Source: an uncultured Desulfobacter sp.
Lineage (GTDB): Bacteria; Desulfobacterota; Desulfobacteria; Desulfobacterales; Desulfobacteraceae
Direction: 5' to 3'
Length of the DNA stretch: 64,000 nucleotides
Assembly (NCBI RefSeq): GCF_963666145.1
Contig: NZ_OY762614.1
Span: 5,074,501-5,138,500, forward strand
Shown here: positions 25,754-33,896 of the stretch, piece by piece
Position numbering within the stretch: position 1 is the stretch's first letter
How the letters are laid out: each line of letters opens with the position of its first letter
Program-made: the position numbers and the translations under genes
The notes under the pieces: model-generated
What the model was told of the DNA's origin: nothing
The model's input: only the letters and a program-made list of their open reading frames with translations
Database searches by the model: none

Positions 25754-26608
25754 TTAGAGAATGACTTTATAAAATTTATTACCAACTATTGTTTCACTAT
25801 CACCAACCCAAACGGGTTTGATCCAAACGGTTTTACCTACATTATCCCCATATTTTGGATGCCTTAAAGTTCGAAAATGACCGGATCTTTCATGGGGAAT
25901 TGGAGATCTATGAGAACCAGCCGGAGGAGGTTTTATATGCATTATTTCACGAATTTTAGAAGGCTCTAATATTGTATAGATAGGCCTTTGGTGAGCACGC
26001 AACAAACGTTTCTTCTTTGATTTAACATTCAAAGTTGTTTCTTTTAGAATAAAATTTTTAGGTTTAATTAGGCTAATAACATTATATAAACGTTGGCCAA
26101 AAAAAACTTTATGCTCATCCGCTTCATCTTCTGTTAAATCAATTTTAAAAAATCTGAACAATTCATGTTCTTTTGAAAATTTATTAACTAACTTACCATT
26201 AGTGACGGTACCCAAAAAATGAAAATCACAATGCATATCTTGTGCTTTTAAATCAACTTTTGAAATCGTTGCTACCTGCAAAATCCCATTTTTAGAATTA
26301 ATTTGTGTACCAACAAAAACAATAGAAATTCGTTTTCCATGCAATCCGAACTGGTCATTTTCAGAATCCATATAAATACCTATACCCCAAGGATCTTCTA
26401 TGGCGATTTTAGGAAAAGGTAATCTAAAAGAATCATAACCTAATGAATCCCAAGTATTTCTTCTTTTACAATTTAATGAAGATTTATCATTGAATTTAAA
26501 TAATTTAATCTCCTGAAAAAGCTTAAAGGGATCATGTAAAACGTTATCGAGATGGCCTTTTTCAACAATCCTGCATAAAAGATTCCAATACATAAAAACA
26601 TTATCCAA
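25754..26608 (-). CDS. Hypothetical protein of the inovirus-like region
   Basis: This 284-residue soluble protein is not recognised. Its N-terminus includes YWNLLCRIVEKGHLDNVLHD. A middle domain has alternating strands, KRISIVFVGTQINSKNGI and HCDFHFLGTVTNGKLV, and the C-terminus after a KKKRLLRAHQRP basic patch ends PHERSGHFRTLRHPKYGD with VGKTVWIKPVWVGD. The H-x-R-x-GHxR plus W-x-x-x-x-W-V-x-G tail recurs at the end of several phage and plasmid proteins of unknown role. It sits at the 3' end of the minus-strand phage operon, with lower GC than its neighbours. No signal peptide or membrane segment is visible. Confidence 0.6.
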   Translation of the reverse strand: MDNVFMYWNLLCRIVEKGHLDNVLHDPFKLFQEIKLFKFNDKSSLNCKRRNTWDSLGYDSFRLPFPKIAIEDPWGIGIYMDSENDQFGLHGKRISIVFVGTQINSKNGILQVATISKVDLKAQDMHCDFHFLGTVTNGKLVNKFSKEHELFRFFKIDLTEDEADEHKVFFGQRLYNVISLIKPKNFILKETTLNVKSKKKRLLRAHQRPIYTILEPSKIREIMHIKPPPAGSHRSPIPHERSGHFRTLRHPKYGDNVGKTVWIKPVWVGDSETIVGNKFYKVIL

Positions 26609-26620
26609 TTATTATATTAA

Positions 26621-26767
26621 TCATTTTGATGATCCCAAACTTAAGGTGTATGAAATCAGTCTGAAGACACAAAAAGAAAAGGCAATTGTCACAATGGGCA
26701 ATCCGACATAGGTGACGATGTCACTGATAAAAAGGGCAAGGTCAAAGCCTTCGGGTAAAGTGATCAT
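26621..26767 (-). CDS. Small membrane protein, 48 residues (inovirus region)
   Basis: The frame ATG 26767 to TGA 26621 encodes 48 residues with one or two hydrophobic stretches: FDLALFISDIVTYVGLPIVT then IAFSFCVFRLISYTLSLG. It lies 1 bp from the end of the upstream gene and on the same strand, as part of the phage operon. Small one-pass proteins of this size serve as minor coat (pVII/pIX-like) proteins in filamentous phages; that role is only inferred from size, topology and position. Confidence 0.55.
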   Translation of the reverse strand: MITLPEGFDLALFISDIVTYVGLPIVTIAFSFCVFRLISYTLSLGSSK

Positions 26768-26768
26768 G

Positions 26769-27230
26769 TTAAAGCCTCAAGGATAAGCCCAGGGCCAGGG
26801 CGTTACATGAAAGGGCGCCGATGATTAACGAGATACTTTTTGATGTCAGATCCGAGGTGTCTGTAATTTCAATATAGTCGACTTGCCCAGGATCAGAATC
26901 GAGATCCGTCACCGAGATTGATGTTCGTTGGTAATATGCTTTGGTCAAAATATTGATTTGAGAAAAATCGGATGTATTAAAAAGGTAGTCATCGACAACA
27001 AAGAACGCGTTTGCCTGATCCACCCGGTAAAGATCAATCTGGCCGGTCTTTGTGACCGCTGCATATGATTGGGTATTTGAAAGCAGTATTAAAAGAAACA
27101 AGACGCCGATGGAATTGAAACGGGATGATCCAATCTGAAGGGCTGATACGATGGCCCGGATAATGACGCCCAGGAGCAAGGAAATAACAACAAGGCCAAA
27201 ACCATTTCCAAACGCTTCTAAATCTATCAT
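26769..27230 (-). CDS. Hypothetical membrane/secreted protein (inovirus region)
   Basis: The 153-residue protein has hydrophobic segments near the N-terminus (GFGLVVISLLLGVIIRAIVS and IGVLFLLILLSNTQSYAAV), a polar middle domain rich in Asp/Thr/Ser (TSISVTDLDSDPGQVDYIEI), and a final hydrophobic helix KSISLIIGALSCNALALGLS. The middle AVTKTG could follow signal cleavage (SYA-A), so an internal start near residue 40 is conceivable. This N-out domain plus C-terminal anchor is the shape of a minor coat protein. No family recognised. Confidence 0.6.
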   Translation of the reverse strand: MIDLEAFGNGFGLVVISLLLGVIIRAIVSALQIGSSRFNSIGVLFLLILLSNTQSYAAVTKTGQIDLYRVDQANAFFVVDDYLFNTSDFSQINILTKAYYQRTSISVTDLDSDPGQVDYIEITDTSDLTSKSISLIIGALSCNALALGLSLRL

Positions 27231-27276
27231 TGTTTATCTCCTGTCTTTCTTCGTAAATTTAATCAAAAATTTTGGC

Positions 27277-27561
27277 TTATTTTTCGTCTCTGATACCGTT
27301 CAGGCTCATTTGATATTCTTCTTTCATTAAAGGTTCACGCCAGGTGCCTTTGCTCATCTGCCAGCGGTTAAACGCTTTCTTGGCTTCGATCTCCCTTTCG
27401 GTCATGCCGATATTGAAAAGTTCCATAATTTTTACAAACGCGAAGACAATGAACATCAAGGAGAGCATGGCAAGGAGGACCACAGAAATATCGTTTGCGA
27501 TAAAGCTTGCAAGATTCGCTTTGAACTGTGTGAACATTAAACTGATTAAGTCGGTTTCCAT
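27277..27561 (-). CDS. Small single-pass membrane protein (inovirus region)
   Basis: The 94-residue protein has a central helix ISVVLLAMLSLMFIVFAFVK followed by a charged cytoplasmic tail (IGMTEREIEAKKAFNRWQMS). No signal peptide. Position between the coat-like genes and the 3' end of the operon suggests a morphogenesis or membrane-assembly protein. Nothing similar is recalled with a known role. Confidence 0.6.
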   Translation of the reverse strand: METDLISLMFTQFKANLASFIANDISVVLLAMLSLMFIVFAFVKIMELFNIGMTEREIEAKKAFNRWQMSKGTWREPLMKEEYQMSLNGIRDEK

Positions 27562-27669
27562 AACGCTCCTTTAGGTTTGTTTGTAACCTATTGAAATCAC
27601 GTACGACCTTATACGCCTTTAGGAGTGGTTGGGGTGGAGAAAAACGGCCTCCACCCCTTGAAAAAAAAA

Positions 27670-27897
27670 TTAACCTCTGCTCATGGTGCGCCGGATGTAC
27701 TTGTAGGCGAGGAAGGCCAGGTTAATGGTGACAAAGGTGGTCAGGACGGTGAGCACCTGACCGTTGATGGTTGAGATGTCGAACGCAGTCCAAAGGTCTG
27801 CAACACTGGGTGTGGCAAAGGACAGGCCGAACATGCCGAAAAATGCAGAAAAAATAGCTGCGGTGAACATCTGGGAACGGGTGATAAGATTCTTCAT
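27670..27897 (-). CDS. Major coat (pVIII)-like protein 1
   Basis: This 75-residue protein has the layout of a filamentous-phage major coat precursor: basic N-terminus and signal (FTAAIFSAFFGMFGLSFA), likely cleavage after SFA, a short acidic/amphipathic stretch (TPSVADLWTAFDIS), a transmembrane helix (VLTVLTTFVTINLAFLAY) and a basic C-terminus (KYIRRTMSRG) that would contact DNA. It has a good upstream Shine-Dalgarno (AAAGGAG). A similar-design gene follows upstream at 27922. Assignment is by architecture, since coat proteins diverge too fast for sequence recognition. Confidence 0.7.
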   Translation of the reverse strand: MKNLITRSQMFTAAIFSAFFGMFGLSFATPSVADLWTAFDISTINGQVLTVLTTFVTINLAFLAYKYIRRTMSRG

Positions 27898-27921
27898 GAT
27901 AAAACTCCTTTTAAAAAAAAA

Positions 27922-28131
27922 TTAACGAAAGACTTTAACAAGCAACCCCAGCCCCACAACGATTATCAGAATGGTGATAATGCCCGCTGCAGCGGTATTG
28001 ACGTCGGTTCTGACACCATCAAACATATCTGATGAAATCAAAGGGGTGTATTCGGTTGTTGCCAAAGCAAGACCAGTGATCCCGAAGAGGATCAATGAAA
28101 CAACGCTGAGGATTCGCTTAAGAAAACACAT
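27922..28131 (-). CDS. Major coat (pVIII)-like protein 2
   Basis: The 69-residue protein has a signal peptide (LKRILSVVSLILFGITGLALA), predicted cleavage ALA-T, a mature acidic N-terminal part (TEYTPLISSDMFDGVRTD), a transmembrane helix (AAAGIITILIIVVGLGLLV) and a short basic end KVFR. This is the canonical pVIII form, arguably closer than its neighbour. It overlaps the secretin gene by 14 bp. Two coat-like genes in tandem could mean one major and one minor coat protein. Confidence 0.7.
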   Translation of the reverse strand: MCFLKRILSVVSLILFGITGLALATTEYTPLISSDMFDGVRTDVNTAAAGIITILIIVVGLGLLVKVFR

Positions 28132-29479
28132 AGCGTATCACCTCACTGTTGATTAATATGGAAACCGAAAACTGCGTGGTTTCCTGATTATCAAGACCCA
28201 TCTTTAACCAACTTAAAGACGACCTTGACACGCTTCCTTTGTTATATTTCAGACCGCCGATCAGGGTTGTTTCACCGGCCCTGAACACGATTTGATTGTC
28301 AATTTTGCGAATGGAAATTTGGGGTTGCCTGACAAGGTTGGGTTCCGTGCCTACCTCAAGAAATTCAATCAGGCTCTGGATGTTCCCGGTAAACTGGGTT
28401 GAGATGATGTTCCCGGATACCGAGGGTTTGAGTTTTAAGATCAGGCCGGACGACACGGTATCGAATTCATAGCCCTGGGCCACGGTATCTGTGGCGCCGT
28501 CAATGGATGACACGGTAATTTCTTTGACGTAGGGGATTTTTTCCGACACATCAAGCTCGGCGGTGGAACCGTTCATGACAGAGATCCGGGCGGACTGAAG
28601 CACGGTAAAATCCTTTAATTCGTCCAGGGATTCAACCACGGATTGCAATGATAGGTGACCGCCGCCAAGGTTCAGGGCGAAGCCGTCATCCGAGCCGGTG
28701 ACAGAAAATTTAAGCGGATCTTCATACAGGTCCGTTAAGCTGGCCGCCAATTGTGACCAATCAATGCCGTGTTTGTATATGTGGCTGTCCTGGGCTTCAA
28801 GAATCATGATGTCGAATACAACCAGGGTCAGATACGGATTGTTTTTGAAATAATCGTAAATGGTCAGGTATGTATAATAATCGGTGTTAAAAACGATCCG
28901 GGAGGAGAGTTCATCATAAAACGAGTTCTGGACCCCAAAAGAGTTTAATAGTTTGATCAGGTTTTCCTGGGTGCCGGGCATCAGTACCTTTACATAGGCC
29001 GGGGATGTTTTGCGGATGATCAACACACCCTGTTTGTATTTAAAAAATAGACCATGACTGATTTGAAGGGACTGAAGCAGGGTTTTCAAGGTGCCGTGGT
29101 ACGCGGGCATGGAAACGGTTTGGAGCCTGGGCGTTTCCTTTTTCTCGGTGGCAAGGTTTGTGGCATCCTTGGTTTCCGTGGGCTGTTCAATGTAACACCC
29201 GATATCGGCCACAATGTTTATGCCCTGATCAATAAGGATCTGGAAGAAATCACACAGGGGGACCGGGGCGGTTAAATTGATTGATACCTGTATATCATCG
29301 GGGATTTTGTCCAGATCATCATCGAATTTAATAAAATCTTTGACCACCACCTCTTTCACCGTTGATGCATTGCGGTGAATATCAAAGGGCTTGTGTTCAT
29401 TGTACACAGGCACTTTAAAGGAAGGGTGTGCACAGCCGGCACAGAAAAATAATGTCGTTATCAGATAAAAATATTTCAT
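28118..29479 (-). CDS. Secretin (phage pIV / type II-IV pilus secretin family), lipoprotein
   Basis: The 453-residue protein begins with a lipoprotein signal (YLITTLFFCAGC-AHP). N-domains (IQVSINLTAPVPLCDFFQIL, VPVYN) are followed by a C-terminal secretin core: VLQSARISVMNGSTAELDVS, EKIPYVKEITVSSI, SSGLILKLKPSVSGNIIST, RQPQISIRKI and FRAGETTLIGGLKYNKGS. It should form the outer-membrane multimer through which phage filaments leave. Many inoviruses borrow the host secretin; this one brings its own, as Ff phages do with pIV. It overlaps the Zot-like gene by 4 bp (ATGA). Confidence 0.9.
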   Translation of the reverse strand: MKYFYLITTLFFCAGCAHPSFKVPVYNEHKPFDIHRNASTVKEVVVKDFIKFDDDLDKIPDDIQVSINLTAPVPLCDFFQILIDQGINIVADIGCYIEQPTETKDATNLATEKKETPRLQTVSMPAYHGTLKTLLQSLQISHGLFFKYKQGVLIIRKTSPAYVKVLMPGTQENLIKLLNSFGVQNSFYDELSSRIVFNTDYYTYLTIYDYFKNNPYLTLVVFDIMILEAQDSHIYKHGIDWSQLAASLTDLYEDPLKFSVTGSDDGFALNLGGGHLSLQSVVESLDELKDFTVLQSARISVMNGSTAELDVSEKIPYVKEITVSSIDGATDTVAQGYEFDTVSSGLILKLKPSVSGNIISTQFTGNIQSLIEFLEVGTEPNLVRQPQISIRKIDNQIVFRAGETTLIGGLKYNKGSVSRSSLSWLKMGLDNQETTQFSVSILINSEVIRYVFS

Positions 29480-30381
29480 TGGGTCACCAAAATAGATCCG
29501 TCGATTTTTGATTTAAAAATCTTTTTTGAATTAATCACGCCTACCAATACGTAGTCCGTTAAAGGAGCTGCCTGGCCGGAATAGCCCGGTTCATGATCCG
29601 GGGTATCTGGCTGAAAGTCCTGGGTTAAAGCTTGTTGCCTTTTTTCTTCAATGGAATCTGAAATAGCCTGGGTGCCGAACAGGTCACCGCTTAACAGGCT
29701 TGACTGGCTTAAAAAATAGATGAACAGGCATAGAACAAAGGGGATCGCGTAAAATATGGGGTGTTTCAGGATATTGGCCGGTTTTTCAATGCCTATTTCT
29801 TTGGTGCCATTCTTAAAATAACTCTTGTAGCACTTGAATATTTTGGGATCATAGGAGCAGGTTTTCTGGCCGATTTGATCAAGGGATGGCCCGTAATAGC
29901 AAAAGCGGACATATTTTTTCTTGATCAGGTTACCGAACATATTCAGCTTTTTGTAACGATAGGTGAATTCAATCAAGGACCTGACAGAGCTTTCAATACG
30001 TTCAACGTTTTGGGTGATCAGGATAAGGTCAACGCCCATATGACGGTGTTCGCTGGCCCATTTGCCGAAAGCTCTGTTTGTTTTGGTTTGCCAGTCCCGG
30101 GAATTAAAGAAATTCTGGGCTTCATCAATAATGACCAGATCGCCCGGGTTGGTGTGGTCCCAGAATTCTGTAATCTGGTGATTTGGGAGTGAAACAAGTC
30201 TCTCTTTGAGTTGACTGTCTTCAAGATTCAGAAAGTGTTTTATGATTTCCTGTTTTTCTTCCTGATCCGGGCCGGAGATGTTCGTTAGAATGCGCCTGCC
30301 CTGGGAAATGTTGTCCAGGAGTTTGCGCATGGCATCATAGGTTTTACCAGCACCGGGAAGTCCTTCGTAACAGGAAATCAT
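29476..30381 (-). CDS. Zot/pI-like inner-membrane assembly ATPase
   Basis: The 301-residue protein has the Zot (PF05707) cytoplasmic ATPase domain: Walker A CYEGLPGAGKTYDAM, Walker B PGDLVIIDEAQNFF, and DLILITQNVERIESSVR. A single transmembrane helix lies near residue 220 (ILKHPIFYAIPFVLCLFIYF), followed by a periplasmic tail. It is the pI-type motor that drives extrusion of the filament together with the secretin. This is the best single marker of an inovirus. All motifs are intact. It sits 2 bp from the pVI-like gene. Confidence 0.95.
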   Translation of the reverse strand: MISCYEGLPGAGKTYDAMRKLLDNISQGRRILTNISGPDQEEKQEIIKHFLNLEDSQLKERLVSLPNHQITEFWDHTNPGDLVIIDEAQNFFNSRDWQTKTNRAFGKWASEHRHMGVDLILITQNVERIESSVRSLIEFTYRYKKLNMFGNLIKKKYVRFCYYGPSLDQIGQKTCSYDPKIFKCYKSYFKNGTKEIGIEKPANILKHPIFYAIPFVLCLFIYFLSQSSLLSGDLFGTQAISDSIEEKRQQALTQDFQPDTPDHEPGYSGQAAPLTDYVLVGVINSKKIFKSKIDGSILVTQ

Positions 30382-30383
30382 GG

Positions 30384-30716
30384 TTAGACCCTTGTGAATG
30401 CTGCCGGAATAAGGTTAAGGGTCAAGCGGATCAGGCAGGCTGCGGCCAGCATGCTCAGGCATTGGGCAATGTTCAGTTTATAGAGGATATATAAAATCTG
30501 ATCCGGTAAAAGGTTCCAGTTCCCGAATGAAGACAGGGCGGTGACCTGGGCGAAGTCGATCGCTGAAATAATGGTTTCAATGATGCTGAAGAATGCATCC
30601 ATACTCAGATAAACAATTTCGGACAACAGGTATAAGATACCGTCAAGAACCCAATTGATAAAGTCGGTGAGCATTCCCCAGAAATTGGAACAGAAATCTA
30701 TTATTTTATGAATCAT
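30384..30716 (-). CDS. DUF2523/pVI-like minor coat protein
   Basis: The 110-residue, highly hydrophobic protein has three membrane segments: MLTDFINWVLDGILYLLSEI, AFFSIIETIISAIDFAQVTA and CLSMLAAACLIRLTLNLIPA. Size, position directly upstream of the Zot gene and the basic end AFTRV match DUF2523 proteins, the pVI-like distal-end component of filamentous phages. It is separated by 1 bp from the adsorption-protein gene. Confidence 0.75.
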   Translation of the reverse strand: MIHKIIDFCSNFWGMLTDFINWVLDGILYLLSEIVYLSMDAFFSIIETIISAIDFAQVTALSSFGNWNLLPDQILYILYKLNIAQCLSMLAAACLIRLTLNLIPAAFTRV

Positions 30717-31172
30717 GTTATGCCTTTTTCAGAACCAGAATTTTAAAGCATGCAAAGCTTGTCACTAACAAAAGAACTGATCGTAAGATCGCCCAGATAT
30801 TGTCGTAATCCGAATAATCTATGGTGGCGGTTTGTTCGCTTGACGACCCCCATTTGCCAATATCAACGGTTTGTACAGAAGAACCGGAACCTGACGGACC
30901 GGCAAAGATGTCAAAAGGAAGACTGAACAGATCGGACTCTTTTACCGTGGAGATGAAAAGATCGTATCTGTCAGAGTATTTTGTTTTAATTGCTGTTAAG
31001 GTGTCTGTTTCATCCAGGGCGGGGATATTATCTGTGATGGTCGTATCTATGGTTTGGCCGGAATCGATCAAATTGTCTTCAACAGCCTGGCCGATTTCAT
31101 CTGCAGAGGGACCCGTTGAAGAAACAACAGAACCACCGCCGGAAACGGAAACACTTGTTTCAAGTTCTTTTT

Positions 31173-32548
31173 CTGATTATAACGGATTTGGGGGATAGAG
31201 CCGGAGAGCGATGAAATAGACTGAAAAAAATCATTTCCTGAGTTATGGTTGAAGCGCCAACAGCAACGATAACAAATAAGGAAAATGATGAGTTCCTCCT
31301 CTACCACCGCTCCCCGACTGAATCGAACTATTTGTATGAATGTTTGTCAAGCACAATATTACATCATTATCCAGCAGGCAGCCCAATTCCGGATGGTATT
31401 AGACATGGTAATCATGAAATATCCCGAGCTTTTCCCCGTTGAAATCACTAACGGATACAAAATGAAGGAGATCCGATTCTCCAAAAAACTGAAATTGAAA
31501 ATCAGGAGAATTGTAATAGCAGGTGTCAGTTATACCATACGACCTTCGTTTGCCATGCCCTATATGAGTGGTCTTGTAAAAGATGTTGAGAAACCGTTAT
31601 TTTTGCGGAAGTTTGCAGTCCCGTTTTGGGCTTTGAGTTACTGCTTCGGTAAAAATTCCATGTATTGGTATCGCCTTGAAGCATCCCTTGGCCGACATAG
31701 TCTTGTGGGAACCACGATTAAATCCCCAGATACATTACCCCAACATGTTTCTGCTGATGAAAAGCATACTCGTCTTTTGGGAGAAAAGACCTATATTGCA
31801 ACGACGGCTGGGAAAAACTGTATTTTAGGAGCCAGTGTTTCCGAAACGGCCTCCGGCAAAGACCTCCAAAAAGCTTACGGGGTATTTAAAGAGGAGGCTG
31901 AATGTATTAATCCGGGATATCAGCCAGAAACTGTCAATACCGACGGATGGCGGTCAACGCAGAAAGCCTGGAGAAAATTGTTCCCCAAGATAACTGTGTT
32001 ATCCTGCTTCTTACACATATATATTGGCATACGTGATCGCTCACGCAAAAAATATAAGGAGCATTTCCTGGATATGGCGACCAGGTTATGGTACTGCTTT
32101 CGGGCAGAGTCTAAGGGGGCATTCTCACAGAGAGTTCGGAGGCTTTCCGAACATTGTCAAAATACGCAGAACGAAATCCCAGACGTAATTTCAGCCAAGA
32201 TCAAGAAGCTCAAGGATAATCTTCCACAGTTTTCCGAAGCTTATGATTTTCCTGGTGCACATAGAACAAGCAACATGGTTGACCGGCTGATGCAACGGAT
32301 GGACCGTCATTTATTCAGCACCAAGTATTTTCATGGCACTATGAAATCGGCCAATCTCAGTATACGTGCCTGGGCTCTTATCCAAAATTTTGCTCCACTC
32401 AATCCGTGGACGGTAAAGCAAAAGGGCCATGTGAGTTCTTTTGAAAGAGTGAACGGATTCCAATACCACGAGAATTGGCTTCAGAACCTTTTGATTTCAG
32501 CTTCATTGGGAGGCTTACGGACGGGTCCCCCAAATCCGTTATAACCAG
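31173..32548 (+). mobile_element. Insertion sequence in the adsorption-protein gene
   Basis: This 1,376-bp element has 23-bp terminal inverted repeats with one mismatch (outer end CTGATTATAACGG on the left, complement on the right) and an 8-bp target duplication TTCTTTTT (31165-31172 and 32549-32556). It contains one intact transposase gene, which suggests a recent insertion. The family is uncertain. Confidence 0.88.
31285..32544 (+). CDS. DDE-type transposase, family not identified
   Basis: The 419-residue frame starts at ATG 31285 (AAGGA upstream) and ends 4 bp before the IS end. Likely catalytic positions are VSADEKHTRLLGEKTYIATT (first Asp), VNTDGWRSTQKAWRKLFPKI (second Asp) and a late Glu within SSFERVNGFQYHENW or FSEAYDFPGAH. 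CFLHIYIGIRDRSRKKYKEH resembles the region after the second Asp in MULE/IS256-like enzymes. I do not recognise a named family. It is intact and on the strand opposite to the phage genes. Confidence 0.75.
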   Translation: MMSSSSTTAPRLNRTICMNVCQAQYYIIIQQAAQFRMVLDMVIMKYPELFPVEITNGYKMKEIRFSKKLKLKIRRIVIAGVSYTIRPSFAMPYMSGLVKDVEKPLFLRKFAVPFWALSYCFGKNSMYWYRLEASLGRHSLVGTTIKSPDTLPQHVSADEKHTRLLGEKTYIATTAGKNCILGASVSETASGKDLQKAYGVFKEEAECINPGYQPETVNTDGWRSTQKAWRKLFPKITVLSCFLHIYIGIRDRSRKKYKEHFLDMATRLWYCFRAESKGAFSQRVRRLSEHCQNTQNEIPDVISAKIKKLKDNLPQFSEAYDFPGAHRTSNMVDRLMQRMDRHLFSTKYFHGTMKSANLSIRAWALIQNFAPLNPWTVKQKGHVSSFERVNGFQYHENWLQNLLISASLGGLRTGPPNPL

Positions 32549-33579
32549 TTCTTTTTTATTAATCTTGGCAAGATAATCGTTTGTTATGCCCAGATATTTT
32601 TGAATGTTTTCTAAATTTGTATTTGTTGCCGAGGTATTCTTGATAATCTTATCCAACCGGCCTGAATCGCTATCGTTTGAATCCGGTTGTTCTGACGGGG
32701 CTTGCTGGGTGTCCGGTTGTTTTGCTTTTGTCTGATCGTCTTCCGCTTTTTTATAATCGTCAAAGGGATTGGTAGACCCGGGGATAATCGTGCCGTCATC
32801 CTGAATTTCAACAGGGCTGTTTTGTTTGGTGATGTTTAAATCATCAATGTCTAATTTTTCTAAGGAGGCGGCAAGATCTTCTGCTGTTTGATACGTTACA
32901 AGATCTCCGGTAATCGAATCAATTGTGTAGCCTTCAAAGTCGGTGGGCATTGTGCCAAACTGATATTGATTGCCTTCACCGTCTTGGATAATACCGGCAA
33001 CGACTTTATTGTTTTCATCGTAACAGACAGAAACAATGGCGGCTTTATAGGATTCTGATGAATCGGGCTTTAGATCGTAATCATCTGATATGCCATCATT
33101 ATCTAAATCTTGAATATCGGTATACAAACCAGATTCAATAGATGCAGGGGGAATATAAACAAAACCAATATATGGACCAGAGGGAGCAGTATCAAGATTT
33201 CGATATAAAGAGGCTCCACCCTGGCAATGACTTGCTGATGTGTAAAAAGAATAACCAGATGGGATTAAATTAGAATAATCTGAGTCACCTGAATAAAATA
33301 TAATATTTGATATATTAAATGTCTCAACAGCATTATAAATGCCAGAAGAACAAGCAACAGTGGAAGGATAATATCGAATTGCGTTTGCAGAATAAGCCAA
33401 AGAAAACCAAATAAAAGGAATACAAAACCCAATCAAAAAATATAATAGTTGTTTCATGTTTCCTCTATATGAGTTGCCCCTGTTCATAAAAACACCTGTC
33501 CAAATCAGTGCCGTGCCCCTCAATTCATGTTGAAAAACAGGAAAAAGAGGAGCGGCACATGTATTGCGGGTTGTCCGCA

Positions 33580-33873
33580 TTAGTCGTTTTCCTGTTCCTG
33601 CCAGTAAACGCGGCCATTGAATTCCTGAAACGAGATGGAATGGGAATAGGGCGTCATCTCCGTTGAATTGTCGAAAATCTCCTTGGAAACTTTTATCTTC
33701 AAAAATTTTTCCAGGCCTTTAACGGCAACGGACAGGTGGAAGGTTTCATCACCTTTGAGCGTGGCCCCGGCAATTTTCTCCATGATCAACCCTTTGACGG
33801 ATAAGCCCATGGGAATGGTCGCCATGGGAACAACTCTTTTTTCGTCTGACAATTTTTCTGCTGTTGCAGCCAT
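33580..33873 (-). CDS. Small protein, candidate ssDNA-binding (pV-like)
   Basis: The 97-residue protein, rich in beta-strand-like segments (VVPMATIPMGLSVKGLIMEK, ETFHLSVAVKGLEKFLKIKV), has no membrane segment. It lies between the Rep gene and the adsorption gene, where filamentous phages place the pV single-stranded-DNA-binding protein that coats the genome before extrusion. Size also fits (about 90 residues). Function is inferred from context only. Confidence 0.55.
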   Translation of the reverse strand: MAATAEKLSDEKRVVPMATIPMGLSVKGLIMEKIAGATLKGDETFHLSVAVKGLEKFLKIKVSKEIFDNSTEMTPYSHSISFQEFNGRVYWQEQEND

Positions 33874-33896
33874 GTTTTAAACTCCTTTGTTGCGTG

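Larger units (their letters stand above)
30718..33457 (-). pseudogene. Phage adsorption (pIII-like) protein, interrupted by an IS
   Basis: The protein has a signal peptide (KQLLYFLIGFCIPFIWFSLA), N-domain with two Cys (VACSSG, ASHCQGG), a calcium-loop-like DLDNDGISDDYDLKPDSS, a Pro/Gln/Asp-rich linker (DPFDDYKKAEDDQ region), then after the IS ETSVSVSGGGSVV, PFDIFAGPSGSGSS and a C-terminal anchor (ILRSVLLLVTSFACFKILVL). This is the pIII arrangement of N-domains, flexible linker and membrane anchor. Removing the 1,376-bp IS and one 8-bp duplication restores a 451-codon frame exactly. It would recognise a host pilus; the insertion should abolish infectivity. The start is ATG 33457 with GAGGAAAC upstream, not the longer frame to 33580. 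Confidence 0.8.
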
